Shown here piece by piece: positions 34,536 through 43,455 of a DNA stretch of 64,000 nt. Both the position numbers and the translations under genes were made by a program. The notes under the pieces are model-generated. The model was not told where the DNA came from, made no database searches, and saw nothing but the letters and a program-made list of their open reading frames with translations. The stretch spans positions 62,001 to 126,000 of the forward strand of contig NZ_JACOPH010000007.1 in assembly GCF_014287635.1 (NCBI RefSeq). The letters run 5' to 3'. Source of the stretch: Roseburia zhanii (GTDB lineage Bacteria > Bacillota > Clostridia > Lachnospirales > Lachnospiraceae). Each line of letters begins with the position of its first letter. Position 1 is the first letter of the stretch.

Positions 34536-36687
34536 CAAAATTTCAACAAGGCAGATATTCAGATTATTGACATATGATATTTTAGGAGTCGGAACCTTGC
34601 TGCTCCCATCACTGCTCGCAGGAAAAACGGCAAAAAACGGCATGGCAGCACTTCTGCTAGGGATCATAGGCGGAATCTTATTTTTCTGTCTGATGGGAGT
34701 CGTGATCCGTTATCTGGATCAGGAAGAAAGTTACCAGAAATTTTTAAAACGCTGCTTCGGAAACGTGTCTGGAACAGTCATTTTAATATGCTATGTGCTG
34801 TATTATCTGTGTTTAGGCGGCTATACGGCTTATATTTTCGGGGATCTGATGATCACCGATCTGTTAAAAGAGGAGTCCTTTTACTGGATCGTCGCAGGAA
34901 TTTTAGGTTTGTGTGTCTATGCAATCGCACAGGGCATTGAAGGCAGGGCGAGAGTTTATGAGATTCTGTTCTGGTTTCTGATGATCCCATTGTTTATCAT
35001 GCTGGTCTTAGCGGCAAGGGATATCGAAGTATTCCGCCTGTTTCCGCTATATCCTGTGAACAAAAGAGAAGTACATCACTGGCTTTTAAGCGGATATGAC
35101 AGCTTTGGGATATTTTCATTAGGCGGACTTGCTTTATTTTTAGTGCCTTTTGCAGCCGAACAGAAAGCAATCAAAAAGGCCGGTATCAAAGCAGTTCTTT
35201 TTAGTGGAGGGGTATTACTTGTCTTATATGCCATTTTACAGGGGATATTCGGGGTAAAAGAAACAGCAGCCTTAAAATATCCGGCAGTCACATTGATGAG
35301 CATGATACAGATCCCCGGAGGATTTTTTGAAAGGCAGGACGCATTGATGGTTGCAATCTGGTTTTTTACGGTATTTGCACTGCTGGGAAGCAGCCTGTTC
35401 TATGTGACGGAAACAGTCAAAGATCTGCTGCATCATAAATCAGATACGATCGTGACAGGTGCGGCAGCACTCTGTTTTTGGTGTATTGGCGTGGGCTGTT
35501 ACCGTTTTGCAGAATTTAGCAGACTTCTGCAGAAGGTATTCATATGTGTAGGAACACCGTTTATCGTTACCGTTCCATTACTCGCAATATGCTGTATGCA
35601 GTGGAAAAAAGGGGGAAAGTGTCTGATGTCTATTCTGTTTATCTCCTATAGTGCCTTCTTGTTTTCAGGGTGCAGTACGATGGAACTTGAGAACCGGAAT
35701 TTCCCGTTGGCAATGGGTGTGGATAAACGGGAAGATGACTGTCTGATCACATATAAGTTCCAGAATTTATCTGCGATCGCAGATGAAAATGCAAAGGCAT
35801 CCGGCAGTACGGATTTTTATATCAAAGAAAATGATTTTTTTACGGGAATCTCAAAATATGCAAATGATACGAATAAGATCTTAGATTATAACCATCTGAA
35901 AGTACTGGTGTTATCCAAAGAATTTATCAGTGATGTGGATGCTTTTAAAGAATTTTTGGCAGTTTGTGGAAAAGAAGAACTGCTTGCGAGAAATACGATC
36001 TTATTTTTTGCAGATGATGCAGCAGAAATCCTTGCATTAGATGAAAATTTAGACACTGCAGTCGGAAGTTATTTAGAGGAAATGATCGAAAGCAGGGAAG
36101 ATTATAAGTTAAAAGATACAGTAACACTAGGAGATCTTTATAATGACAGGGCAAATAAAGAACAGTTATTGCTGATCCCTGTTCTTTCCGAAAAAGGCGG
36201 ACTTCCGGTGATAAGCAGTTATTATGCGATTTCCGGCGGAGAATTAAAAGGAGAGGTGACGATCAATGAGGCAATGCTTTCCTATCTTGTGCAGGGAAAA
36301 TTGAAAAAGCTGTCATTTACGTTAGATGACCATACCGCCATTTTAGTAAAAAAGATCAGTACACATGGCAGTTTTTCACGGGGAGAAGATACGGTATACC
36401 ATAGTAAGATCACATTAGAAGCAGCCGCAGAACAGGGAGAATTAAGCGAGAGTGAAGAAATACAGCTTGAGAACAGGATACGAAGGCTCTTTGTGGCACA
36501 GTTAGTGGAAAACAGCAGAAAGCTGTTAGAAGAACAGGGCATTGATATGACGAACAGTTTTTATAAACTGGGAATGTATGACAGGGAAAAATATCAGAGG
36601 TATAAGACACTTCCACAGTATATCAAAAAAATGGGTTATACATTTGAAGTGCATGTGATCTTATTAAATGAACACAGGACGGTATAA
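34519..36687 (+). CDS. Fused spore germination protein: GerB-type permease joined to GerC-type lipoprotein
   Basis: ATG 34519 has AGGAAGG 6 bp upstream; ATG 34513 is too close to it. Residues 1-369 form a GerAB-like permease of the amino-acid transporter superfamily with about ten membrane segments (ISTRQIFRLLTYDILGVGTL). Residues 370-722 are a complete Ger(x)C lipoprotein starting MSILFISYSAFLFSGC, with its own lipobox LFSGC, ELENRNFPLAMGVDK and a helical end. These are normally two genes. At the joint, TGATG (35624-35628) would be the usual stop/start overlap one base out of frame, just after an A6G5 run (35605-35615). A +1 indel there, real or from sequencing, or slippage, explains the fusion. 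Confidence 0.85.
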   Translation: MYSKNNKISTRQIFRLLTYDILGVGTLLLPSLLAGKTAKNGMAALLLGIIGGILFFCLMGVVIRYLDQEESYQKFLKRCFGNVSGTVILICYVLYYLCLGGYTAYIFGDLMITDLLKEESFYWIVAGILGLCVYAIAQGIEGRARVYEILFWFLMIPLFIMLVLAARDIEVFRLFPLYPVNKREVHHWLLSGYDSFGIFSLGGLALFLVPFAAEQKAIKKAGIKAVLFSGGVLLVLYAILQGIFGVKETAALKYPAVTLMSMIQIPGGFFERQDALMVAIWFFTVFALLGSSLFYVTETVKDLLHHKSDTIVTGAAALCFWCIGVGCYRFAEFSRLLQKVFICVGTPFIVTVPLLAICCMQWKKGGKCLMSILFISYSAFLFSGCSTMELENRNFPLAMGVDKREDDCLITYKFQNLSAIADENAKASGSTDFYIKENDFFTGISKYANDTNKILDYNHLKVLVLSKEFISDVDAFKEFLAVCGKEELLARNTILFFADDAAEILALDENLDTAVGSYLEEMIESREDYKLKDTVTLGDLYNDRANKEQLLLIPVLSEKGGLPVISSYYAISGGELKGEVTINEAMLSYLVQGKLKKLSFTLDDHTAILVKKISTHGSFSRGEDTVYHSKITLEAAAEQGELSESEEIQLENRIRRLFVAQLVENSRKLLEEQGIDMTNSFYKLGMYDREKYQRYKTLPQYIKKMGYTFEVHVILLNEHRTV

Positions 36688-36765
36688 TTTACCGGAAACT
36701 GGAAAGACTCTTGTTATCAAAAATAAAAAGTAACAGAAAAATAGTTAGGATAGGAGAGTCTTGCC

Positions 36766-37374
36766 ATGAAAAAAATATATCGTTATCTCTGTGCCGCAGC
36801 AGGGGCATGTATCATTTTTACAGGAGCATATGCATACCGCAGTCATAGGATACAGGAAGATATTGCAGGAAAGATCCTGCGGTTCCATGTGATCGCAAAC
36901 AGTGATTCAAAAGAGGATCAGGAATTAAAATTAAAAGTCAGAGATGAGATCGGAGCATATTTAAGCAGGGAATTAGAAGAAGCCGGCGATCTTGACACAT
37001 GTGAAGCGATTGTAAATGACCATCTGGCAGAGATTGAAAACTGTGCCAGAGAGGTCATAGCAAAAGAAGGACATACAGAAACAGTCAGCGCACAGATCAC
37101 AGATGCAGAGTTTCCGGTAAAAACGTATGGTGCATATACATTTCCAAAAGGAACTTACCGGGCACTGAAAGTTGTGATCGGGGACGGTGCAGGTGCGAAC
37201 TGGTGGTGTGTCATGTATCCAAATCTCTGTTTTGCCAACAGTGTATATGAAGTCATTGATGAAAACTCCAAAGAGGAACTGCAGACAATTTTAACAAAGG
37301 AAGATTATGAGGAGATCATGGCGGCAGGGAAGATAAGAGTCAGGTTCAAATACTTTGAGGGGCTTGCAAAATAG
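36766..37374 (+). CDS. spoIIR: Stage II sporulation protein R
   Basis: The 202-residue protein has an N-terminal signal or anchor (about 4-23), then the SpoIIR domain: KILRFHVIANSDSKEDQELK, AYTFPKGTYRALKVVIGDG and GANWWCVMYPNLCF. SpoIIR is made in the forespore, crosses to the intermembrane space and triggers SpoIIGA to process pro-sigma-E in the mother cell. It lies about 80 bp after the germination genes. AAGACTCT near 36704 and AGAGTCTT near 36750 could pair around the leader and partly cover the ribosome site. Confidence 0.94.
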   Translation: MKKIYRYLCAAAGACIIFTGAYAYRSHRIQEDIAGKILRFHVIANSDSKEDQELKLKVRDEIGAYLSRELEEAGDLDTCEAIVNDHLAEIENCAREVIAKEGHTETVSAQITDAEFPVKTYGAYTFPKGTYRALKVVIGDGAGANWWCVMYPNLCFANSVYEVIDENSKEELQTILTKEDYEEIMAAGKIRVRFKYFEGLAK

Positions 37375-37422
37375 CACAAAAACGTATAGAATAGCAAAAG
37401 ATAAACGAAGGAGATTTACATT

Positions 37423-37875
37423 ATGACAAAAGATGTATTAGTGACGATCAGCGGATTGCAGATCATGAGTATGGCAGAAGATTCTGAACCGGTAGAAGTG
37501 ATCACCGCAGGAGATTATTATAAAAAAAATAACAAACATTATGTGATCTATGATGAAGTGACGGAAGGCTTTGACGGTACAACGAAGAATATCATCAAGC
37601 TGCAGGAAGATTGCGTAGACATTACCAAAAGAGGCATTACGAATGTACATATGGTATTTGAGAAGAATAAGAAAAATATCACCTGCTATCAGACTCCGTT
37701 TGGAAATCTGATGCTTGGGATCGATGCAAAAAATATCAGTATCAAAGAGGATGAACATGATATCTCGGTCAATGTGGAATATGCATTGGAATTAAATTAT
37801 GAGCATATTGCAGACTGTACGGTCAAAATGGCGATCCAGTCCAAAGAGGGAAGCGGATTCCATATCTGTTCATAA
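37423..37875 (+). CDS. DUF1934 (YwiB-like) beta-barrel protein
   Basis: The 150-residue protein matches the small calycin-like DUF1934 family: it opens MTKDVLVTISGLQ, then has YKKNNKHYVIYDEV, and ends with an antiparallel strand pattern (ISVNVEYALELNYEHIADC). The family forms a lipocalin-like barrel of unknown ligand and is common in Firmicutes. AAGGAGA precedes the start. It lies 48 bp after spoIIR and ends at a bidirectional terminator. Confidence 0.8.
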   Translation: MTKDVLVTISGLQIMSMAEDSEPVEVITAGDYYKKNNKHYVIYDEVTEGFDGTTKNIIKLQEDCVDITKRGITNVHMVFEKNKKNITCYQTPFGNLMLGIDAKNISIKEDEHDISVNVEYALELNYEHIADCTVKMAIQSKEGSGFHICS

Positions 37876-37882
37876 GTAATAT

Positions 37883-37926
37883 AAAAAAGGTGCAAAAGCC
37901 GCATGATGAGGTTTTTGCACCTTTTT
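37883..37926. terminator. Bidirectional terminator
   Basis: AAAAAGGTGCAAAA (from 37883) pairs with TTTTTGCACCTTTTT (to 37926). It lies between the convergent DUF1934 gene and the minus-strand membrane protein. Confidence 0.85.
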
Positions 37927-37931
37927 GATCC

Positions 37932-38438
37932 TTATTTTTTCTTTTTGGATTTTGAAGCAGCTTCTTCATTTTTTAACTGTGCGCTTGCTTCATTATATTT
38001 CTGCTGCAATTTTGCACGGAAACTTTTCTTGACCGGTGCTGTCTGGGTAATGGCACCATGAAGTCCTTTGACACCTGTGATGTAAAGTCCGCTGACAGTG
38101 GCTTTGACTTCTTTTTTGACAGGAATGATCTCAAAGACATTTGCATCGCAGAGCATGGTCATTACCTTAGGACCGACTTTGGCTTTGACGATCGGAACTT
38201 TGGAACCACGCATCAGCTTTGGCGTCTGTGCTAATACAGCAGCCGGCAGCCCGGCATCTTTCAGCTTCATTTTCTTTTTATCAATAATCAGCATGGAAAC
38301 GGACTGGGAAGCGGCGGCAATCTGTGCCTGCTGTTCTTCCTGCTTTTTTTGTGCACGTTTTCCAAGGAAATATAAGACGACTACGGCAGCAAGTAAAATT
38401 AAAGCAATAACCAGTAAAACAATAGTGACTGTTGACAC
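37932..38438 (-). CDS. Single-pass membrane protein with basic tail, unknown function
   Basis: The start is taken as GTG 38438 (minus strand) because AAGGAGG lies 9 bp upstream; a more upstream ATG at 38501 has no ribosome site. The 168-residue product has one N-terminal membrane segment (about 3-27, TVTIVLLVIALILLAAVVV) and a KRAQKKQEEQQ charged stretch. A central domain follows with MLIIDKKKMKLKDAGLP, KVGPKVMTMLCDANVFEIIPV and SGLYITGVKGLHG. The end is strongly basic (ASKSKKKK). No family is recognised with confidence. Confidence 0.75.
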   Translation of the reverse strand: MSTVTIVLLVIALILLAAVVVLYFLGKRAQKKQEEQQAQIAAASQSVSMLIIDKKKMKLKDAGLPAAVLAQTPKLMRGSKVPIVKAKVGPKVMTMLCDANVFEIIPVKKEVKATVSGLYITGVKGLHGAITQTAPVKKSFRAKLQQKYNEASAQLKNEEAASKSKKKK

Positions 38439-38612
38439 AATAAAAATCCTCCTTATCACAAACAGTAGCAATATTGTAACATTGATTCTGGGAAAAATCA
38501 ATAAAACCTTTTATTTTCTATGAAAATGTGGTATTGTAAAGGGACGAGAGCTTGTTGTCAGCTATAGCTATCTGTAACTGTCAGCAGGAAATTTTTTGGA
38601 AAGAGGATTCTT

Positions 38613-39815
38613 ATGAAAAGAAAAACGACCGCACTTTTGACAATATGTATGATAACCGCATTAGCAGCAGGCTGTGGAAATTCGAAAAAGAACAGCACAG
38701 ATGCTACAGAATCAGTAGAAGCAGGAACAGAGAGTGGCTCTGTGACAGCAAGTGCTGATATTGCTTATAATGTGGATGATTACGTGAAATTAGGCGACTA
38801 TATGGACGTTGCAGTTACTTTAAATGAAGCCGATTATCAGGTGACAGATGATGATGTCAATAATTATGCAGACCAGATGATCGCATATTATAAACCATTT
38901 CTGCCGGATGATTCCCATACTGTCGTAGAAGCAGATGATTTTGTAGATGTCGATTATGTAGGTAAAAAAGATGGTGAAGCTTTTGCCGGTGGAAGTGCTG
39001 AAGGACAGGTCATCGATGTTGCCGGAAATTGTGATGCAACTTCCGGAAATGGTTATATCGAAGGATTTTCAGAAGGATTGATCGGTGCATCTGTTGGCGA
39101 TACTGTTGACCATGAAGTAACATTTCCGGATGACTATTCCAATGAAGATCTGAAGGGACAGACAGTAACATTTACATTTACGATCAATGCGATCGACCGG
39201 AAAGTTACAAGAGATATGATCGATGATTCATATGTAAAGGATAATTTTGATTCTGACAGCGTAGATGATTTTTATTCTGATATCCGTACCGTTTTAAACC
39301 AGCAGGCAGAAAGCGGCAAAGAAACCGATATCCGTTCTAAGGTCGTTGATGCAGTGATGGATAAATGCAGTGTGGAACTGCCGGACGGACTGTTAGATGC
39401 AAGATTAGAAGAATATATAGATGGATTTACAAAACAGAACTGCACAAATGGTATCACATTAGCTGATTATTTACAGCAGAATTATAATACGACCGAAGAT
39501 GATTTCCGTAAACAGTGCAGAACTTATATGGAAGATAATTTAAAACAGGAATTAGTATTTGAAGCGATCGTCAATAAAGAAAATATCCAGTTTGATGAGG
39601 ACAAATTTAATGATTATATTTCCATGATCGTTAAGAATGGTGGTTTTGATTCCGAAGATACATTATATGAAACCTATGGAACGGACAAAGAAGCAGGAAA
39701 AGCATATTTACAGAAGATTTATCTGCAGTCAGAAGCCTGCTCAAAGATCGCAGATCAGGCAGATGTAACGTATGAAACAGAAACTGAAACTGTCGCTGAC
39801 ACAGAAGCATCATAA
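38613..39815 (+). CDS. Trigger factor-like peptidyl-prolyl isomerase lipoprotein (FKBP domain)
   Basis: The 400-residue protein has a lipoprotein signal (MKRKTTALLTICM, lipobox LAAGC). An FKBP-type domain (about 110-195, VDVDYVGKKDGEAFAGG and GFSEGLIGASVGDT) and a helical domain like the C-terminal chaperone part of trigger factor (about 205-385) follow. It lacks the ribosome-binding domain of trigger factor. The inference is an extracellular, membrane-tethered foldase that assists secreted proteins, comparable in role to PrsA. AGAGGA precedes ATG 38613. It stands alone upstream of asnS. Confidence 0.88.
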   Translation: MKRKTTALLTICMITALAAGCGNSKKNSTDATESVEAGTESGSVTASADIAYNVDDYVKLGDYMDVAVTLNEADYQVTDDDVNNYADQMIAYYKPFLPDDSHTVVEADDFVDVDYVGKKDGEAFAGGSAEGQVIDVAGNCDATSGNGYIEGFSEGLIGASVGDTVDHEVTFPDDYSNEDLKGQTVTFTFTINAIDRKVTRDMIDDSYVKDNFDSDSVDDFYSDIRTVLNQQAESGKETDIRSKVVDAVMDKCSVELPDGLLDARLEEYIDGFTKQNCTNGITLADYLQQNYNTTEDDFRKQCRTYMEDNLKQELVFEAIVNKENIQFDEDKFNDYISMIVKNGGFDSEDTLYETYGTDKEAGKAYLQKIYLQSEACSKIADQADVTYETETETVADTEAS

Positions 39816-39912
39816 GAGTGGATATGACTGTGTACATTATATCTGAACATTTACTGTTTGGGTATGTGAGAACATAATTTATAAAGATGTATATATAAAG
39901 GAGATTAGAAAA

Positions 39913-41304
39913 ATGGAACTTGTAAACATTCGGGATTTATACCGAAACAAAGAACAGTATTTAGAGCAGACAGTTACCATCGGGGGATGGGTAAGAAGCA
40001 TCAGAAGCTCTAAAAATTTTGGATTCATTGTTGTAAATGACGGAACATTTTTTGAGCCGCTGCAGATCGTGTACCACGATGCATTAGAGAATTTTGCAGC
40101 CGTAGAAAAATTAAATGTTGGTGCAGCAGTGATCGTAACCGGTAAATTAGTTGCAACTCCGCAGGCAAAACAGCCGTTTGAGATCCAGGCAGAAGAAGTT
40201 GTGATCGAGGGAGAATCCGCACCGGATTATCCGTTGCAGAAAAAACGTCATACATTTGAATATCTGCGTACGATCTCCCATTTACGTCCGAGAACGAACA
40301 CATTTGAAGCAGTATTCCGCGTACGTTCCCTGATCGCTTATGCAATCCACAAATTCTTTCAGGAGAGAGATTTCGTATATGTGCATACCCCACTGATCAC
40401 AGGAAGTGACTGTGAAGGTGCCGGAGAAATGTTTAGGGTAACAACCTTAGATATGGACAACCTGCCAAGAACGGAAGAGGGAAAGGTTGATTTTTCCAAA
40501 GATTTCTTCGGAAAATCCACAAACCTTACCGTAAGCGGACAGTTGAATGGTGAAACATATGCCATGGCATTTAAAAATATCTATACATTCGGTCCGACAT
40601 TCAGAGCTGAAAATTCCAACACGACACGCCATGCGGCAGAGTTCTGGATGATCGAGCCGGAGATCGCATTTGCAGATCTAAATGACGATATGATCTTAGC
40701 AGAGAGCATGTTGAAATATATTATCCGCTATGTATTAGAGAATGCACCGGAAGAAATGCAGTTCTTTAATAATTTTGTAGATAAGGGACTGATCGATCGT
40801 CTGACACATGTTGCAGAATCAGAATTTGCACGCGTGACTTATACAGAAGCGATCGAGATCTTAGAGAAGCATAATGATAAATTTGATTATAAAGTTTCAT
40901 GGGGCGCTGATCTACAGACAGAGCATGAACGTTATCTGACCGAAGAAATCTTTAAACGTCCGGTATTTGTTACCGATTATCCAAAGGAGATCAAAGCATT
41001 CTACATGAAATTAAATGAAGACGGCAAGACCGTTGCAGCAGTTGACTGTTTAGTACCGGGAATCGGTGAGATCATCGGCGGCAGCCAGCGTGAAGATGAT
41101 TATGATAAACTGTTAGAGCGTATCAAAGAACTCGGACTGAATGAAGAAGATTATAAGTTCTACTTAGATCTCCGTAAATATGGTTCTGCAAGACATGCAG
41201 GATTTGGACTGGGATTTGAACGCTGCGTTATGTATCTGACGGGTATGTCAAATATCCGTGATGTTGTTCCGTTCCCAAGAACTGTTGGTAATTGTGAATT
41301 GTAA
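39913..41304 (+). CDS. asnS: Asparaginyl-tRNA synthetase
   Basis: The 463-residue class II synthetase has an N-terminal OB-fold anticodon-binding domain (about 1-105, [20 protein letters not shown]). The catalytic core has motif 2 [20 protein letters not shown] and motif 3 [20 protein letters not shown]. Asparaginyl rather than aspartyl or lysyl identity is indicated by the overall layout and the MIEPEIAF segment. AAGGAG lies about 9 bp before the start. A long terminator hairpin follows 24 bp after the stop. Confidence 0.95.
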   Translation: MELVNIRDLYRNKEQYLEQTVTIGGWVRSIRSSKNFGFIVVNDGTFFEPLQIVYHDALENFAAVEKLNVGAAVIVTGKLVATPQAKQPFEIQAEEVVIEGESAPDYPLQKKRHTFEYLRTISHLRPRTNTFEAVFRVRSLIAYAIHKFFQERDFVYVHTPLITGSDCEGAGEMFRVTTLDMDNLPRTEEGKVDFSKDFFGKSTNLTVSGQLNGETYAMAFKNIYTFGPTFRAENSNTTRHAAEFWMIEPEIAFADLNDDMILAESMLKYIIRYVLENAPEEMQFFNNFVDKGLIDRLTHVAESEFARVTYTEAIEILEKHNDKFDYKVSWGADLQTEHERYLTEEIFKRPVFVTDYPKEIKAFYMKLNEDGKTVAAVDCLVPGIGEIIGGSQREDDYDKLLERIKELGLNEEDYKFYLDLRKYGSARHAGFGLGFERCVMYLTGMSNIRDVVPFPRTVGNCEL

Positions 41305-41328
41305 TTGATTACAAAATGAATTCATATC

Positions 41329-41372
41329 TACCCCCTCGAAATCATATAGTGATTTCAGAGGGGGTATTTTTT
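41329..41372 (+). terminator. Terminator of asnS whose 3' arm contains the next gene's ribosome site
   Basis: TACCCCCTCGAAATCA (41329-41344) pairs with TGATTTCAGAGGGGGTA (41350-41366), with one bulged base, followed by six T residues. The 3' arm AGAGGGGG is also the only ribosome-binding sequence for ATG 41373. Confidence 0.8.
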
Positions 41373-41747
41373 ATGCCGGATATAAAACAACAACGTACGA
41401 TCATCATGGATTTTGTAAAAATTTTATTTTTAATGTATTTTGTGACATTCATTTTACTGCTGTTATTGGCATTTGTCCTGTTTAAAATGGAAACATCAGA
41501 GATTGTTTGTAAAGTCTGGCTGATCGCAGTCTATATCATCAGTGGACTGCTTGGTGGATTTTTGATCGGAAAGAGGACAAAGAACAAAAAATTCTTGTGG
41601 GGATTTTTTATGGGTGTGGTCTATTTTGCAATTTTATTTATCGTATCGGTCATCCTGCATAGAGGGATCACAGGGGATGGAATGCATATGTTTACGACAT
41701 TTGTACTTTGCACGGCATCAGCGACGGCAGGTGGTATGGTGAGTTAG
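41373..41747 (+). CDS. Small four-helix membrane protein, TIGR04086-like
   Basis: ATG 41373 is preferred; a longer frame from 41316 would run through the terminator hairpin. The 124-residue product has four membrane segments (about 13-36, 45-63, 72-93, 101-122) and the pattern GLLGGFLIGKRTKNKKFLWG, then CTASATAGGMVS, of the TIGR04086 membrane family found in spore-formers. Function is unknown. The only Shine-Dalgarno sequence, AGAGGGGG, is buried in the 3' arm of the preceding hairpin, so translation may depend on whether that hairpin forms. Confidence 0.7.
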   Translation: MPDIKQQRTIIMDFVKILFLMYFVTFILLLLLAFVLFKMETSEIVCKVWLIAVYIISGLLGGFLIGKRTKNKKFLWGFFMGVVYFAILFIVSVILHRGITGDGMHMFTTFVLCTASATAGGMVS

Positions 41748-41926
41748 AGGTAACAGTTCAGATAACGTTGCTATGACAGAGTTACTGTTCAGAACGTTAC
41801 AGGAAAAATAATTATGCAATATCCATTGAAAAGAAAACACAAGTCATTTATAATAAAGGCATTGACGCAGAGTCAAAGATGTATTCTCGAAATCTTCTTA
41901 AAACAGATCATTTCGGCTGGATTTCC

Positions 41927-41992
41927 GATATACTGCTTCCATTTTCTCGTCGTACACACCGTGTACGCACTGCGAAAATGTCATTGTATATC
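41927..41992. repeat. Imperfect palindromic element upstream of glyA
   Basis: The 330-bp gap 41748-42077 contains no convincing gene. Nested pairs are visible: GATATAC (41927-41933) with GTATATC (41986-41992), CATTTTC (41940-41946) with GAAAATG (41974-41980), and GTACAC (41952-41957) with GTGTAC (41961-41966). TCTCGAAAT occurs on both sides (near 41886 and 42002). The stretch 41750-41800 has repeated GTTACTGTTC/GTAACAGTTC words also found near 49060-49210. Confidence 0.45.
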
Positions 41993-42077
41993 AAAAATCT
42001 ATCTCGAAATTCTTTGTATAGAAAATTTCGGCAGTACATAAAAGAACGATAGAGGAACAAATGGAGGACGATAGGAT

Positions 42078-43316
42078 ATGTATACGTTAGAAGATATTCA
42101 GGCAGTGGATCGTGAAGTTGCAGATGCGATCACCGCAGAATTTGACAGACAGAGCAGTCACATTGAGCTGATCGCATCAGAAAACTGGGTAAGTCCGGCA
42201 GTTATGTCTGCAATGGGAAGTGTTATGACGAATAAATATGCAGAGGGATATCCGGGCAAACGTTATTATGGCGGATGTGAATGTGTAGATGTCGTAGAAG
42301 ATTTAGCAAGAGAACGTGCAAAAGAATTATTTGGATGTGATTATGCAAATGTACAGCCACATTCCGGTGCACAGGCAAATATGGCAGTCCAGTTTGCTAT
42401 TTTAAAACCGGGTGATACTGTTATGGGTATGAATTTAGATCATGGCGGACATTTAACACATGGAAGTCCTGTGAATTTCTCCGGTACTTATTTTAATATC
42501 GTACCTTACGGAGTAAATGATGAAGGATATATCGATTACGATAAAGTAATGGAAATTGCAATGGAGTGTAAGCCAAAGATGATCATTGCAGGAGCAAGTG
42601 CATATGCAAGAACGATCGATTTCAAGAAATTCCGTGAGATTGCAGATGCATGTGGAGCAGTTTTAATGGTAGATATGGCACATATTGCAGGTTTAGTTGC
42701 AGCAGGTCTTCATCCAAGCCCAATCCCATATGCAGATGTGGTAACGACAACGACACATAAGACTCTTAGAGGACCAAGAGGTGGTATGATCTTATGTAAT
42801 AAAGAAGCTGCTGAGAAATATAATTTCAACAAAGCAATCTTCCCGGGTATTCAGGGTGGACCTTTAATGCATGTGATCGCAGCAAAAGCAGTCTGCTTCA
42901 AAGAAGCATTACAGCCTGAGTTCAAAGAATACCAGAAGAACATCATTGCCAATGCACAGGCATTATGTAAAGGTCTACAGAACAGAGGGATCAAGATCGT
43001 ATCAGATGGAACAGATAACCATCTGATGTTAGTGGATCTGACACCATATGACCTGACTGGTAAAGAAGTGGAAAAACTGTTAGATTCTGTCAATATCACC
43101 TGTAATAAGAATACGATCCCGAATGATCCGAAATCTCCGTTTGTAACAAGCGGTATCCGTATCGGAACGCCGGCAGTTACTTCAAGAGGGTTAAATACAG
43201 AGGACATGGATCAGATCGCAGAAGCGATCGCAATGATGATCAAAGAGGGCGAAGCAAAAGCCACAGAAGCAAAGGCAATCGTTCAGAGCCTGACAGAGAA
43301 GTATCCTTTGAAATAA
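42078..43316 (+). CDS. glyA: Serine hydroxymethyltransferase
   Basis: The 412-residue PLP enzyme has the diagnostic [13 protein letters not shown] and [15 protein letters not shown] segments, [10 protein letters not shown], and the Schiff-base lysine K228 in [15 protein letters not shown]. It converts serine and tetrahydrofolate to glycine and methylenetetrahydrofolate in the cytoplasm, the main one-carbon supply. TGGAGGA precedes the start. A terminator follows about 60 bp after the stop. Confidence 0.96.
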   Translation: MYTLEDIQAVDREVADAITAEFDRQSSHIELIASENWVSPAVMSAMGSVMTNKYAEGYPGKRYYGGCECVDVVEDLARERAKELFGCDYANVQPHSGAQANMAVQFAILKPGDTVMGMNLDHGGHLTHGSPVNFSGTYFNIVPYGVNDEGYIDYDKVMEIAMECKPKMIIAGASAYARTIDFKKFREIADACGAVLMVDMAHIAGLVAAGLHPSPIPYADVVTTTTHKTLRGPRGGMILCNKEAAEKYNFNKAIFPGIQGGPLMHVIAAKAVCFKEALQPEFKEYQKNIIANAQALCKGLQNRGIKIVSDGTDNHLMLVDLTPYDLTGKEVEKLLDSVNITCNKNTIPNDPKSPFVTSGIRIGTPAVTSRGLNTEDMDQIAEAIAMMIKEGEAKATEAKAIVQSLTEKYPLK

Positions 43317-43375
43317 TGGGATAGTTTAAGAAAAATTTAAGAAATTAGATTTGTATTTATAGAAAGTTAGTGATA

Positions 43376-43416
43376 AGATGGTTACGGATATTTTAGTGAT
43401 TCGTAACCATCTTTTA
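43376..43416 (+). terminator. Terminator after glyA
   Basis: AGATGGTTACG (43376-43386) pairs with CGTAACCATCTTT (from 43402), followed by a T-rich stretch. Confidence 0.75.
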
Positions 43417-43455
43417 TTGAGTTGAGATGGTGCATATATAAATTAGGAGGATGGA

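Noticed and set aside
41814..42041. 75-residue frame upstream of glyA
   Set aside because: It runs across nested palindromes, has no ribosome site and no protein-like composition.
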